In this document: piece by piece, positions 12,762-21,253 of the stretch
How positions within the stretch are numbered: the stretch's first letter is position 1
How the letters are laid out: each line of letters starts with the position of its first letter
Virus record (IMG/VR): IMGVR_UViG_3300044640_000333
Span: 1-27,062 of that record
Strand: one strand, 5' to 3'
Source: a virus
DNA length: 27,062 nt
Translations under genes and position numbers: made by a program
The notes under the pieces: generated by a model
Databases searched by the model: none
Told to the model about the DNA's origin: nothing
What the model saw: the letters and a program-made list of their open reading frames with translations, nothing else

Positions 12762-13503
12762 GCAATCTAATCCATATTTCATTGCTGGCCCCGCACTTAT
12801 ATCGTTCAGCGGCGGCAGAACGTCTGGCTATATGCTGAAACAAATAATTGATGCACACGGCGGAATATTGCCTAATGACGTTTATGTTGTTTTTGCAAAC
12901 ACGGGAAAGGAGCGGGAAGAAACGCTTCGTTTTGTTCATGAGTGTGGAACTCGTTGGGGCATATATATTCATTGGGTAGAGTGGGCGGAATCTCCTAAAA
13001 GACGGAAAGCTGGCGAGCTAAAGCTTGACCCAATATCTGACGCACAACGCCGCTTCAGTTTTGTAGGATATAACAGCGCCAGCCGTAATGGGGAGCCGTT
13101 TGCAAAACTAATAGAGCGAAAGCGTTTCCTGCCAACAACCACAATGCGATATTGCACTTCAACCCTTAAAGTTGAAACACTAAAGTGGTTTATGATTGCC
13201 CAAGGTCATGAAACTTGGTTAAATGTTATTGGCCTTCGTGGTGATGAAATGCACCGCGTTTTCAAACAAATTGAGCGCAATGAACAGGCAAAGGAACGTT
13301 GGCAATCTGTAATGCCAATGGCAAAAAATGGCTCTGGAGCAAATGGCAGAATGGTAAGGGAGCAGGATGTTTTAGATTTTTGGAAGCAACAGCCTTTTGA
13401 TTTGGGTTTAAAAAGCTATGAAGGTAATTGCGACCTATGCTTTCTAAAAAGCAGAGGCAAACTGTTGAAATTAATTAGAGACAATCCAACCAGTGCAGAG
13501 TAG
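12754..13503 (+). CDS. PAPS-reductase-family PP-loop protein, ended by an in-frame amber
   Basis: The product up to TAG 13501 is 249 residues. SFSGGRTSGYML at 17-28 is the PP-loop that binds ATP/PAPS, followed by VVFANTGKEREETLRFV, a Cys at TMRYCTSTLK and NCDLCF at 225-230. This is the phage PAPS-reductase/ATP-sulfurylase-like group, whose biochemical role is not settled. The frame continues without another stop for 63 further codons, and the codon after the TAG is TGG, where relatives commonly have Trp-Trp. The protein is probably truncated or needs readthrough. Confidence 0.85.
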   Translation: MTEQSNPYFIAGPALISFSGGRTSGYMLKQIIDAHGGILPNDVYVVFANTGKEREETLRFVHECGTRWGIYIHWVEWAESPKRRKAGELKLDPISDAQRRFSFVGYNSASRNGEPFAKLIERKRFLPTTTMRYCTSTLKVETLKWFMIAQGHETWLNVIGLRGDEMHRVFKQIERNEQAKERWQSVMPMAKNGSGANGRMVREQDVLDFWKQQPFDLGLKSYEGNCDLCFLKSRGKLLKLIRDNPTSAE

Positions 13504-13695
13504 TGGTCGGAGCAAGAAAAAATACGGTCGCAACGCAACGGCGGAAATGTATCAAAAAGTTCTGGGCAATTTAGGAGAGATGAAGGTTATAATCAAATTG
13601 CAGCAGCTGCTGTAAATAGCATAGAGTTGCCAATGTTTGATGATGGTGAAGAATATGACGCAGAATGCGGATTATGGTGTGGAGAAGCAGCATGA
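13504..13695 (+). pseudogene. In-frame C-terminal remainder of the PAPS-reductase-like gene
   Basis: Directly after the amber codon the same frame runs on for 63 codons to TGA 13693-13695. It encodes WSEQEKIRSQRNGGN, then FRRDEGYNQIAAAAVNSIEL and MFDDGEEYDAECGLWCGEAA. The Met-Phe-Asp-Asp and Cys/Cys-Gly ending matches the usual C-terminus of the phage family (such as CFCGD). The TGA overlaps the ATG of the next gene (ATGA), as for intact gene pairs here. No start or ribosome site is seen for independent translation. Confidence 0.7.
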
Positions 13696-13904
13696 CACCA
13701 GCGAAGCTTAAACTTGCTAGAGTAGCTATGGGCTACAGTGTAACAGAGATGGCTGACGCTTTACGCCTATCGCCAGACAACGGCGCAACAAGCATACGCA
13801 AGATGGAATCTGGCAAGGTGCGTATCAGTGGGCCTATTATGGTTGCAGTCGATGCAATGCTAAAGGGCTATGACCCATTCGGTGATGATTATGACGCAGA
13901 ATAG
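13692..13904 (+). CDS. XRE-family HTH regulator
   Basis: The start at 13692 has GGAGAAG upstream and overlaps the stop of the full-length PAPS-reductase-like frame. The 70-residue product is a compact XRE domain: AKLKLARVAMGYSVTEMADA (helices 1-2), SPDNGATSIRKMESGKVRIS (recognition helix) and a terminal helix IMVAVDAMLKG. It resembles the small HTH proteins encoded near phage methyltransferases, so it may regulate the gene that follows. Its end overlaps that gene by 14 bases. Confidence 0.78.
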   Translation: MTPAKLKLARVAMGYSVTEMADALRLSPDNGATSIRKMESGKVRISGPIMVAVDAMLKGYDPFGDDYDAE

Positions 13905-14526
13905 GTCTAGTGCTGTAATGCAGCAACGGTCTGAGCCTCACGATAGCTTGGATGACTTTCCAACACCACCTTGGGCAACTAGAGCTTTGTGTGAGTGGTT
14001 GCGTGACTTTCATGAAGAACAAATGCACACCATGAACGTAAGGGAACCAGCAGCAAATCGTGGTCATATGGTAAAAGTATTATCTGAATACTTTGCTTAT
14101 GTTGAAGCATCAGATGTTCACGATTATGGCGTTGGCTATCCTGTTGCTGATTATCTTTGGGGGCAGAATCCAGACGATGCTGATTGGACAATAACAAATC
14201 CTCCGTTTCGTTTGGCAGAGCAGTTTATACAACGGGCATTGGCAAGCAGCAGAGGTGGGGTTGCAGTTATTGTCAGAAGTGCTTTTCTTGAAGGTAAAGC
14301 ACGTTTTGAAAATTTATTTAGTAAAACACCACCGAGGTATGTTCTGCAATTTGTTGAACGTGCGCCAATGTGCAAGGGAAAGATTGACCCGAATGTATCA
14401 AGCGCAACTTCTTATAGCTGGCTTGTTTGGTTTCCATATTTAGTTGATGTTGAAACAACTTTGCAATGGATAGCGCCTTGCCGCAAACGCTTAGAGCGTG
14501 CATCTGATTATGAGGAAACAACATGA
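13891..14526 (+). CDS. DNA N6-adenine methyltransferase-like protein
   Basis: The start at ATG 13891 gives 211 residues. DDFPTPPWATRALCEWL opens the domain, REPAANRGHM (51-60) is the S-adenosylmethionine-binding motif I, and DWTITNPPF with NPPF at 103-106 is the catalytic motif IV of amino-methyltransferases. It is an orphan enzyme with no partner restriction nuclease nearby. It would modify phage DNA, perhaps against host restriction. Recognition sequence unknown. The stop overlaps the next start (ATGA). Confidence 0.85.
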   Translation: MTQNRSSAVMQQRSEPHDSLDDFPTPPWATRALCEWLRDFHEEQMHTMNVREPAANRGHMVKVLSEYFAYVEASDVHDYGVGYPVADYLWGQNPDDADWTITNPPFRLAEQFIQRALASSRGGVAVIVRSAFLEGKARFENLFSKTPPRYVLQFVERAPMCKGKIDPNVSSATSYSWLVWFPYLVDVETTLQWIAPCRKRLERASDYEETT

Positions 14527-14726
14527 TTGATACTGGTGAGGGCTCTAACTGGAAGTCTGCACTTGAGCCAGACAATCGCAGTTTGAAATTTTACACAACA
14601 GAAGAACTTAACGCTCCGTTTGTGTTGGAAGCAATTCAACGCTGGCACGGATGCACAATAGGTGAGGCAGTCATTAAGCGCGATGAAGAATTAGCTTGTC
14701 GCACAGAGGTGGATGAACATGGATAA
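14523..14726 (+). CDS. Hypothetical protein, 67 aa
   Basis: An acidic 67-residue protein with ribosome site GAGGAAA and a 4-base overlap with the methyltransferase stop. It has no recognised domain (MIDTGEGSNWKSALEPDNRS at the start, FVLEAIQRWHGCTIGEAVIK in the middle). It lies in the accessory run between the methyltransferase and the DUF3310 gene, and its end overlaps that gene's start. Function unknown. Confidence 0.65.
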   Translation: MIDTGEGSNWKSALEPDNRSLKFYTTEELNAPFVLEAIQRWHGCTIGEAVIKRDEELACRTEVDEHG

Positions 14727-14970
14727 TCCCAGTAGCTACCAGATCGGCGGAGATCACTACGCATCAAAGGCTGTCCAGCCTTGGCAAGCAATGGCAGCAT
14801 GGATGACTAAGGAAGCATTTGCTGGATTTTTACATGGCAACTGCATAAAATATCTGGCTCGATATAAAGACAAGAATGGAGTGCAGGACTTACAGAAGTG
14901 CCAGCACTATCTTTCAAAGCTTATTGAGTTGGAATCTGGACACAATGAAGAAGATGCTTTAAAAGGTTAG
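14719..14970 (+). CDS. DUF3310 protein
   Basis: The start at 14719 (GAGG nine bases upstream) gives 83 residues. The pattern SYQIGGDHYASKAVQPWQAM, then FLHGNCIKYLARYKDKNG and DLQKCQHYLSKLIEL is DUF3310, a phage family often annotated 'nucleotide kinase' without solid biochemical proof. It is the last gene before the packaging module. I would treat its function as unknown. Confidence 0.85.
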   Translation: MDNPSSYQIGGDHYASKAVQPWQAMAAWMTKEAFAGFLHGNCIKYLARYKDKNGVQDLQKCQHYLSKLIELESGHNEEDALKG

Positions 14971-14984
14971 CACCAGACCTTTTA
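14960..14984. terminator. Inverted repeat between early and packaging genes
   Basis: TAAAAGGT / ACCTTTTA is a perfect 8-base inverted repeat with a 9-base loop spanning the end of the DUF3310 gene (the stop is TAG 14968-14970). The 3' arm supplies a TTTT run. The stem is A/T rich, so it would be a weak, possibly bidirectional terminator at the junction between early and late genes. Confidence 0.4.
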
Positions 14985-14999
14985 TGGAAGCTGAGACAC

Positions 15000-15404
15000 A
15001 TGGCGTTAACACCTAAACAAGAGCGATTCGCTCACGAAGTTGCATCGGGCAAAAGTCAAGCAGAGGCTTACAGAACAGCCTTTAATGTTAAGCCGACAAC
15101 TAAACCAGAGACCAGCCAAGCAAATGCTTGTAGGCTAATGGCAGATAGCAATGTTTCAACAAGGGTTGCTGAATTACGAGCAGCAGTTGCTGAACGTGTC
15201 ACATGGACGCTGGCAGACAGCCTTGATGTGTTGTCTACGATAGCCAAAGGATTAGACGCAGACGCAAAGCCAAGCGACAAGGTAAACGCTGTAAAGGCCA
15301 TCAACGCAATGATTGGGCTTGACGCTCCATCTAAGCTTAGTGTCACTGGCAGTCTCGTTACACACATCCAGCGCGAAGTGATTGATGACAACGCTGAAGA
15401 TTAA
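15000..15404 (+). CDS. Terminase small subunit
   Basis: A 134-residue protein with the start pattern of Terminase_2/TerS proteins: LTPKQERFAHEVASGKSQAE followed by AYRTAFNVK, an HTH that recognises the packaging site, then SNVSTRVAELRAAVAERVTW and a C-terminal part that would contact the large subunit. It overlaps the large subunit gene by 20 bases. It selects phage DNA for packaging; the pac or cos site cannot be located here. Confidence 0.9.
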   Translation: MALTPKQERFAHEVASGKSQAEAYRTAFNVKPTTKPETSQANACRLMADSNVSTRVAELRAAVAERVTWTLADSLDVLSTIAKGLDADAKPSDKVNAVKAINAMIGLDAPSKLSVTGSLVTHIQREVIDDNAED

Positions 15405-16608
15405 AACCCCGCGCTGGTTCAAGCCATTCCTAAAGCCTAGTCGCTATAAAGGCGCACATGGTGGTCGTGGATCGGGAAAGAGCCATGCCTTTGCGGAAAT
15501 GGTAATAGAAGCGCACGTTATGGATCAGCGGCGCAGAACAGTTTGCGTTCGTGAAATACAGAAGTCGCTATCGCAGTCGGTCAAGCGTTTGCTGGAGCTA
15601 AAGATTGAGCAGCTTGGCGTTCAGGATTACTTTGAGATTCAGGAAAGCCAGATCAAGTCACGGCATGGCGATGGCCTAATCATCTTCCAGGGGATGCAGA
15701 ACCACACGGCTGACTCCATCAAGTCGCTAGAAGGTTATGACTGCGCCTGGGTGGAAGAATCGCAGACACTATCGCAACGCTCGCTCGATCTATTGCGTCC
15801 GACAATCCGTAAGCCAGACAGTGAGCTATGGTTCACATGGAACCCGCTTAACAGCAGCGACCCGATTGATATGCTCCTGCGTGGCCCAAGCCCACCGCCT
15901 GACGCTGTGGTTGCACAGGTAAACTATCGAGACAACCCTTGGTTCCCTGATGTGCTTAAATCAGAAATGGAATACGATAGGGATAGAGACCCTGACAAAT
16001 ACAAGCACGTTTGGCTGGGCAGCTATTCATCTAACAGCGAAGCGCGTGTATTCCGTAACTGGAAGGTTGAGGACTTCGAAACACCAGAGGACGCAACGCA
16101 TCGCTTTGGTGCTGACTGGGGCTTTGCATCTGACCCGACTGTTCTAATCCGCTGCCATGTTGTTGGCCGCACAATCTATGTCGATCATGAAGCGTATCGT
16201 GTAGGCTGTGAGATCATGGACACGCCAGACCTATTCTTCACTGTGCCTGACTCTGAAAAGTGGCCCATCGTTGCTGACAGCGCCAGACCTGAAACGATTA
16301 GCCACATGAGAAAGCACGGCTTCCCAAAGATTATGGCGGCAGTCAAAGGGCCTAAGTCTGTAGAGGAAGGCGTTGAATGGTTGAAGTCATATGACATCAT
16401 TGTCCACCCTCGCTGCCAACACACGATTGACGAATTAACGTGCTATAGTTATAAAACTGACCCCTTGACAGGACAAATCTTGCCAATCCTTGCAGATCGT
16501 GATAATCACCTTATAGACGCGCTACGTTATGCGTGCGAGGCCATACGTCGAGCAGTCCCTGCAAAGACTTTCGATGTGCAACCTTTGGCAACTGTGAGTA
16601 GGTGGTAA
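15385..16608 (+). CDS. Terminase large subunit
   Basis: The start at ATG 15385 gives 407 residues. GGRGSGKS at 26-33 is the Walker A motif and CAWVEES at 120-126 the Walker B motif with catalytic Glu, together the packaging ATPase. The C-terminal half (RFGADWGFASDPT, then a late Asp in DNHLIDALRY) is the RNase H-like nuclease that cuts packaged DNA. The family is Terminase_3-like, headful or cos type not decided. It docks on the portal encoded next. Confidence 0.95.
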   Translation: MTTLKIKTPRWFKPFLKPSRYKGAHGGRGSGKSHAFAEMVIEAHVMDQRRRTVCVREIQKSLSQSVKRLLELKIEQLGVQDYFEIQESQIKSRHGDGLIIFQGMQNHTADSIKSLEGYDCAWVEESQTLSQRSLDLLRPTIRKPDSELWFTWNPLNSSDPIDMLLRGPSPPPDAVVAQVNYRDNPWFPDVLKSEMEYDRDRDPDKYKHVWLGSYSSNSEARVFRNWKVEDFETPEDATHRFGADWGFASDPTVLIRCHVVGRTIYVDHEAYRVGCEIMDTPDLFFTVPDSEKWPIVADSARPETISHMRKHGFPKIMAAVKGPKSVEEGVEWLKSYDIIVHPRCQHTIDELTCYSYKTDPLTGQILPILADRDNHLIDALRYACEAIRRAVPAKTFDVQPLATVSRW

Positions 16609-18681
16609 ATGGCTCGATTGAATAAAGAACAACGGTTCCAGAACATCCATCAACAGGCGATGACGGAGTTCGACCGTGTTCAAACATCTGTGCGTGATGA
16701 ACGCTTGCAGTGCTTACAAGATCGACGCTTCTACTCCATAGCTGGAGCGCAGTGGGAAGGCCCACTAGGTGACCAATACGAAAACAAACCACGCTTTGAG
16801 GTGAACAAGATTCACCTTAGCGTCATTCGTATCATCAACGAATATCGCAACAACCGCATCGCTGTAGACTTTGTTAGCAAAGATGGCGAAGCAAACGACA
16901 AGCTAACCGAAACGTGCAATGGTCTCTATCGTGCAGACGAACGGGACAGCGGCGCAGAAGAAGCATACGACAACGCTTTTGAGGAAGCTGTAGGCGGTGG
17001 CTATGGCGCTTGGCGTTTACGCACTGCGTATGAAGATGAAGAAAACGACGAGGACGAACGCCAGCGCATCCGCATAGAACCAATCTATGACGCTGATAGC
17101 TCTGTGTTCTTTGACCTTGATGCAAAGCGCCAGGACAAGGCAGACGCTAAGTATTGCTTCGTGCTGTATTCAATGACCTATGAGGCTTACAAGGCTGAAT
17201 GGAATGATGACCCAGCAACATGGCCCAAGGTAATCCATCAGTACGAGTTTGATTGGGATACGCCTGACGTTGTGTTTGTCGCTGAGTATTATCGCGTTGA
17301 AGAAGTGCGTGAGACAGTCCGCATCTTCCTGACGATCCAAGGCGAAGAAGAACGCTACATGCAAGCGGACTTCGACGCTGACGAAACGCTAGAGGAAACA
17401 CTAGCTGCTGTTGGCACTGTAGAAGTACGCCAGAAGCGTACTAAGCGTAAGCGCGTCCGCAAGTATATCATGAGCGGTGGCGGCATCCTTGACGATATGG
17501 GTTACATCGCTGGCAAGAACATTCCTATTGTTCCTGTCTATGGCAAGCGTTGGTTCGTTGATAACGTAGAGCGTTGCATGGGCCATGTTCGTTTAGCCAA
17601 AGACCCACAGCGACTGAAGAATATGCAGCTATCTAAGCTGGGTGAGATCAGTGCGCTTTCGTCGATTGAAAAGCCCATCTTGATGCCAGAGCAAGTCTCA
17701 GGCCATCAGGTAATGTGGGCAGAGGATAACCTACGCAATTATCCTTATCTGTTAATCAATCCAATTACAGGGCCAAACGGCGAGACTACTGCTGCTGGCC
17801 CAGTTGCTTACACTAAGTCCGCACAGATTCCGCCAGCAATGGCAGCATTACTTGCTCTGACTGAGCAGGACATGGCTGAGATACTGGGAAGCACCCAGCA
17901 AGCCGACAAGATGGTCAGCGGTATCAGTGGTAAGGCTGTGGAGCTAATCCAGACCCGCCTAGATATGCAGACGTTCATCTACATGAGCAACATGGCTAAG
18001 GCTGTGCGCCGCTGTGGTGAGATATGGCTGTCAATGTCGAAAGACATCTACGTTGAAGAAAAACGCAAGATGAAAACTGTTGGCGCTATGGAAGAAGTTG
18101 GTTCGATTGAACTGATGAAGCCACAAATCGACGAAGAAACAGGCGAACTGATTTACGAGAACAACCTGGGCGATGCCTTGTTTGATGTTGCCGTAGACGT
18201 TGGCCCATCGTCGAGCAGCCGCCGTGACGCTACAGTCCGTGCGCTTACAGGCATGATGCAAGTTACCACCGATCCAACAACCCAACAGGTTCTGCAAGCT
18301 ATGGCTATCATGAACATGGAAGGCGAAGGCATTGGAGACATCAAGGAATACTTCCGTAAGCAGCTAGTCCAGATGGGCGTTCTGAAGCCAACGGAAGAAG
18401 AACAGCAGCAGATGATGGAAGCACAGGCTAACGTGCAGCAAGACCCACAATCTGCTTACTTGCTGGCCGAAGCCGCTAAGTCACAGGCTCAAGCTATCCA
18501 AGCACAAGCTAACACTGAATACACCTTGGCGCGTTCTGAAGAAACGAAGGCTAAGACTATTCAAACATTATCAAGCGTTGATATAGACGAACGAAAGTCC
18601 GCTATTGAGACTGCTGAAAAGATTGGGGCCGCAATTAGGCCGCAAACGAATGTGGTTCCACCCTCCACTATATTAGGGTGA
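16609..18681 (+). CDS. Portal protein, P22-like
   Basis: A 690-residue protein, close in length to P22 gp1 (725). It starts directly after the terminase stop with AGGTGG as ribosome site. Features of the P22_portal family include FYSIAGAQWEGPLGDQYENK, INEYRNNRIAVDFV and IPIVPVYGKRWFVDN, and a C-terminal Gln/Ala-rich helix (about residues 595-650) matching the long barrel helices of P22. Twelve copies form the DNA entry ring. This family places the head module in the P22 lineage. Confidence 0.94.
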   Translation: MARLNKEQRFQNIHQQAMTEFDRVQTSVRDERLQCLQDRRFYSIAGAQWEGPLGDQYENKPRFEVNKIHLSVIRIINEYRNNRIAVDFVSKDGEANDKLTETCNGLYRADERDSGAEEAYDNAFEEAVGGGYGAWRLRTAYEDEENDEDERQRIRIEPIYDADSSVFFDLDAKRQDKADAKYCFVLYSMTYEAYKAEWNDDPATWPKVIHQYEFDWDTPDVVFVAEYYRVEEVRETVRIFLTIQGEEERYMQADFDADETLEETLAAVGTVEVRQKRTKRKRVRKYIMSGGGILDDMGYIAGKNIPIVPVYGKRWFVDNVERCMGHVRLAKDPQRLKNMQLSKLGEISALSSIEKPILMPEQVSGHQVMWAEDNLRNYPYLLINPITGPNGETTAAGPVAYTKSAQIPPAMAALLALTEQDMAEILGSTQQADKMVSGISGKAVELIQTRLDMQTFIYMSNMAKAVRRCGEIWLSMSKDIYVEEKRKMKTVGAMEEVGSIELMKPQIDEETGELIYENNLGDALFDVAVDVGPSSSSRRDATVRALTGMMQVTTDPTTQQVLQAMAIMNMEGEGIGDIKEYFRKQLVQMGVLKPTEEEQQQMMEAQANVQQDPQSAYLLAEAAKSQAQAIQAQANTEYTLARSEETKAKTIQTLSSVDIDERKSAIETAEKIGAAIRPQTNVVPPSTILG

Positions 18682-18698
18682 GTTAATGGGGTTAAAAC

Positions 18699-19550
18699 AT
18701 GAAAACGGCAGAACTGGATAACGACAACATCGACACAATAGACATCGACACAGACATCAATGACCAAGCGGAAGATGAGACCAATTCCATCGACCAGGCT
18801 GATGATGACGAAGAAGATGACGAAGATGAAGTCGTAATATCTATCGGAGAGGAATCGCCACCTCAAGATGAAGAAGTTCGTGCGCCAGCTTGGGTGCGTG
18901 AATTGCGTAAATCGAATCGGGAAAAAGAGCGGAAGATACGCGAACTTGAAGCAAAGCTTAATACGGCAGCAACTGAGACCAAACCAGTTGCATTAGTATC
19001 TAAGCCAACGCTTGAAAGTTGCGACTATGACTCCGACGAGTATGAACAAAAGCTTGCTGATTGGTATGAGCATAAACGCGAATACGATTCAGTGGAAGCC
19101 AAGGCAGAAGCGCAGCGAGATGCTGAGTCTAAAGCATGGCAGGACAAGCTTGATTCCTATGCGAAGGCAAAATCTTCGTTAAAGGTGCGGGACTATGACG
19201 AAGCTGAAGCTACGGCTTTAGATACGTTTAACGTCACGCAGCAAGGAATAGTTCTACAAGGCTCTGACAATCCTGCTTTGCTTATTTACGCAATTGGCAA
19301 AAGCACTAAGCGAGCTAAGGAACTTGCAGCAATCACCGACCCCGTGAAGTTTGCCTTTGCGGTAGCAAAACTGGAGACTCAGTTGAAAGTAACTAACCGT
19401 AGGGCGACAACCGCGCCAGAACGTACAATCACCTCAAACGGTGGGCGTGTGTCTGGTTCCATTGATTCACAACTTGAACGCTTACGCGCTGAAGCTCTGA
19501 AGACCGGAGACTTATCAAAGGTCATGGCTTACAAGCGAAGCAAGAAATAA
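18699..19550 (+). CDS. Scaffolding protein
   Basis: A 283-residue protein. The first 55 residues are extremely acidic (Asp/Glu runs such as DDDEEDDEDE), followed by a charged coiled coil (RKSNREKERKIRELEAKL) and helical, Lys/Glu-rich sequence to the basic end YKRSKK. The position between portal and coat is that of P22 scaffold gp8, and the basic C-terminus is typical for coat binding. It should assemble inside the procapsid and then leave. Confidence 0.85.
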   Translation: MKTAELDNDNIDTIDIDTDINDQAEDETNSIDQADDDEEDDEDEVVISIGEESPPQDEEVRAPAWVRELRKSNREKERKIRELEAKLNTAATETKPVALVSKPTLESCDYDSDEYEQKLADWYEHKREYDSVEAKAEAQRDAESKAWQDKLDSYAKAKSSLKVRDYDEAEATALDTFNVTQQGIVLQGSDNPALLIYAIGKSTKRAKELAAITDPVKFAFAVAKLETQLKVTNRRATTAPERTITSNGGRVSGSIDSQLERLRAEALKTGDLSKVMAYKRSKK

Positions 19551-19580
19551 ACCTAATTTAGAAAGAATAGGGAATTAAAT

Positions 19581-20855
19581 ATGGCTAACGCTTTTTCGAA
19601 AGAAGAAATTGTTGCCTTTGAGAATATCCTCGAAGGCTTCCATGACGCTTTGATCCTTTCAAAGAACGTCAACATCTACAACACCAACGGCGTAACTATG
19701 GAACGCGCTCGTGACACCATGTGGCGTCCGCAACCATACATCGCTCAGTCGTTCACTCGTACTGTTGGCACGACGATTGCTTCTAGTGTTCAGACGATGA
19801 CCCAGCTTTCTGTTCCTTCGACCTTGGGCTTCAGCCCTTGCTCTGCGTGGGAAATGAATGCTTTGGAACTTCGTGATGCACTGCAAGAAAACCGTCTTGG
19901 CGATGCTGCAAAGCAGAAGCTTGCTTCGGACATCAACCTTTCCGTTATGGATTTGGCTGCTGCTCAGGGTACGCTTGTTGTTGACGTAGCTACCGCTGCT
20001 GGCGATTATGACGATGTTGCACTTTGCGACAGCATCATGAACGAACAGGGTGTTATGGCTGGTGATCGCTACCTTGCTTTGTCGAGCCGCGATTATAACG
20101 GCATGGCTGGTAACTTGGCAGTAGCGACTCGCTCGTTCACTGGCACGAAGTCGGCTAACGCATATGAGCGTTCGTTCGTTGGTGAAGTCGCAAGCTTCTC
20201 AACCTACAAGCTTGACTATGCTAACCGTTGTGCTGCTAACACTGCAACTGTCACCATCAACACTACTGGCGCTCAAGCTCAGTATGTTCCACAGGCGACA
20301 ACCAACAGTGTTTCGGGTATCCTGAACGTTGACAACCGCTATCAGACTGTCACTGTCTCCTCGACAACTGGCGTTCTTGCTGGCGATGCGTTCACGATTG
20401 ATGGCATTGAAGCTGTTCACCACATCACGAAGCGTTCGACTGGCGAACTCAAGACGTTTCGCGTCATTGAAGTTGTCAACGGCACATCGATGGTTATCTC
20501 GCCACCGATCATCGCTGCGACTGCTCCAGCAACTGATGCTGAATTGCAGTACAAGAACGTTGAATTGGTTGCAGCCGCATCGTCTGCTCCGCTCAACTTC
20601 TTGAACATTGCTGCTTCAAGCATCAACCCGTTCTGGCGCAAGGATTCGATTGAACTCCTCCCAGGCCGCTATGCTGTTCCAGATGGCGCTGGCGTTGACG
20701 TTCTTCGTGCATCAACGGATCAGGGTATCGAATTGGTCATGACCAAGCGTTTCGATCCACTGACCTTCCAGACGCTTTACACGCTGGACACACTGTATGG
20801 TGTGGTTATGACGAACCCAGAAATGGCAGGTATCCTGCTTTTCAACCAAACTTAA
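19581..20855 (+). CDS. Major capsid protein, P22 coat-like
   Basis: A 424-residue protein, close to P22 gp5 (430). It shows the family start: AFENILEGFHDALILSKNVN, then MERARDTMWRPQPYIAQSF with conserved Trp/Pro, and later KLASDINLSVMDLAAAQGTL and FDPLTFQTLYTLDTLYGVVM. The fold is HK97-like with the extra domain of the P22 group. AGGGA precedes the start. The gene is followed by a strong terminator hairpin. Codon use is noticeably biased (many GTT, GCT, ATC, CGT), as for a very highly expressed gene. Confidence 0.95.
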   Translation: MANAFSKEEIVAFENILEGFHDALILSKNVNIYNTNGVTMERARDTMWRPQPYIAQSFTRTVGTTIASSVQTMTQLSVPSTLGFSPCSAWEMNALELRDALQENRLGDAAKQKLASDINLSVMDLAAAQGTLVVDVATAAGDYDDVALCDSIMNEQGVMAGDRYLALSSRDYNGMAGNLAVATRSFTGTKSANAYERSFVGEVASFSTYKLDYANRCAANTATVTINTTGAQAQYVPQATTNSVSGILNVDNRYQTVTVSSTTGVLAGDAFTIDGIEAVHHITKRSTGELKTFRVIEVVNGTSMVISPPIIAATAPATDAELQYKNVELVAAASSAPLNFLNIAASSINPFWRKDSIELLPGRYAVPDGAGVDVLRASTDQGIELVMTKRFDPLTFQTLYTLDTLYGVVMTNPEMAGILLFNQT

Positions 20856-20862
20856 TAGGGAT

Positions 20863-20884
20863 GGGGGGAGCTTCGGCTTCCCCC
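20863..20884 (+). terminator. UUCG-tetraloop terminator after the coat gene
   Basis: Eight bases after the coat stop, GGGGGGAGC and GCTTCCCCC form a 9-base stem (one G-T wobble) closed by the exceptionally stable TTCG tetraloop, followed by TCTTTCTTC. The tail is T-rich but interrupted, so partial termination is likely, giving coat mRNA in excess over the downstream genes. Confidence 0.75.
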
Positions 20885-20906
20885 TCTTTCTTCAAGGAGC
20901 GAACCA

Positions 20907-21080
20907 ATGCCATTGAAAAAAGGTTTCAGCCGCGCAACCATCGGCAAGAATATCAAGATGGAAGAAAAGTCTGGTCGCCCTAGAAAGCAAGCCATCGCTA
21001 TTGCGCTCAATGTAGCACGCGATGCAGCAATGAAAGCAGGGAAGCCATCGAAGGCTCCAAAGCGGAAGGCAAAGAAATGA
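20907..21080 (+). CDS. Small basic protein, DUF6496-like, 57 aa
   Basis: ATG 20907 follows AAGGAG and gives 57 residues (MPLKKGFSRATIGKNIKMEE, then RPRKQAIAIALNVARDAA, ending KAPKRKAKK). The RKQAIAIAL segment is the DUF6496-type helix seen in many small phage proteins. It is strongly basic and ends in a Lys/Arg tail. The stop overlaps the next ATG (ATGA). A DNA-binding or capsid-internal role is plausible, but no function is established. Confidence 0.75.
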   Translation: MPLKKGFSRATIGKNIKMEEKSGRPRKQAIAIALNVARDAAMKAGKPSKAPKRKAKK

Positions 21081-21253
21081 AGATGGGCCTGTACGCAAAT
21101 ATCAATGCGAAGCGTAAGCGCATCAAGGCGCAGAAGGCTGCTGGCAAGACACCAGAGCGTATGAAGAAGCCTGGTAGCAAAGGTGCGCCAACAAAGGCTG
21201 ACTTCGTTGCATCGGCAAAGACTGCCAAGCCAGTTAAGGGCAAAACCAAGTGA
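21077..21253 (+). CDS. Small basic protein, 58 aa
   Basis: A 58-residue protein with 18 Lys/Arg and only two acidic residues (MKMGLYANINAKRKRIKAQK, then MKKPGSKGAPTKADFV). The GLYANI-KRKRI and KPGSKGAPT segments recur in small proteins of P22-like and related podoviruses near the coat gene. The start overlaps the previous stop and its stop overlaps the next start (GTGA), so three genes are coupled. Presumed nucleic-acid binding; function unknown. Confidence 0.75.
   Translation: MKMGLYANINAKRKRIKAQKAAGKTPERMKKPGSKGAPTKADFVASAKTAKPVKGKTK

Noticed and set aside
13501-13503. Genome-wide amber reassignment
   Set aside because: Several other genes end properly at TAG (for example 2536, 4143, 12268, 13904 and 14970) with the next start close behind, so TAG works as a stop here.
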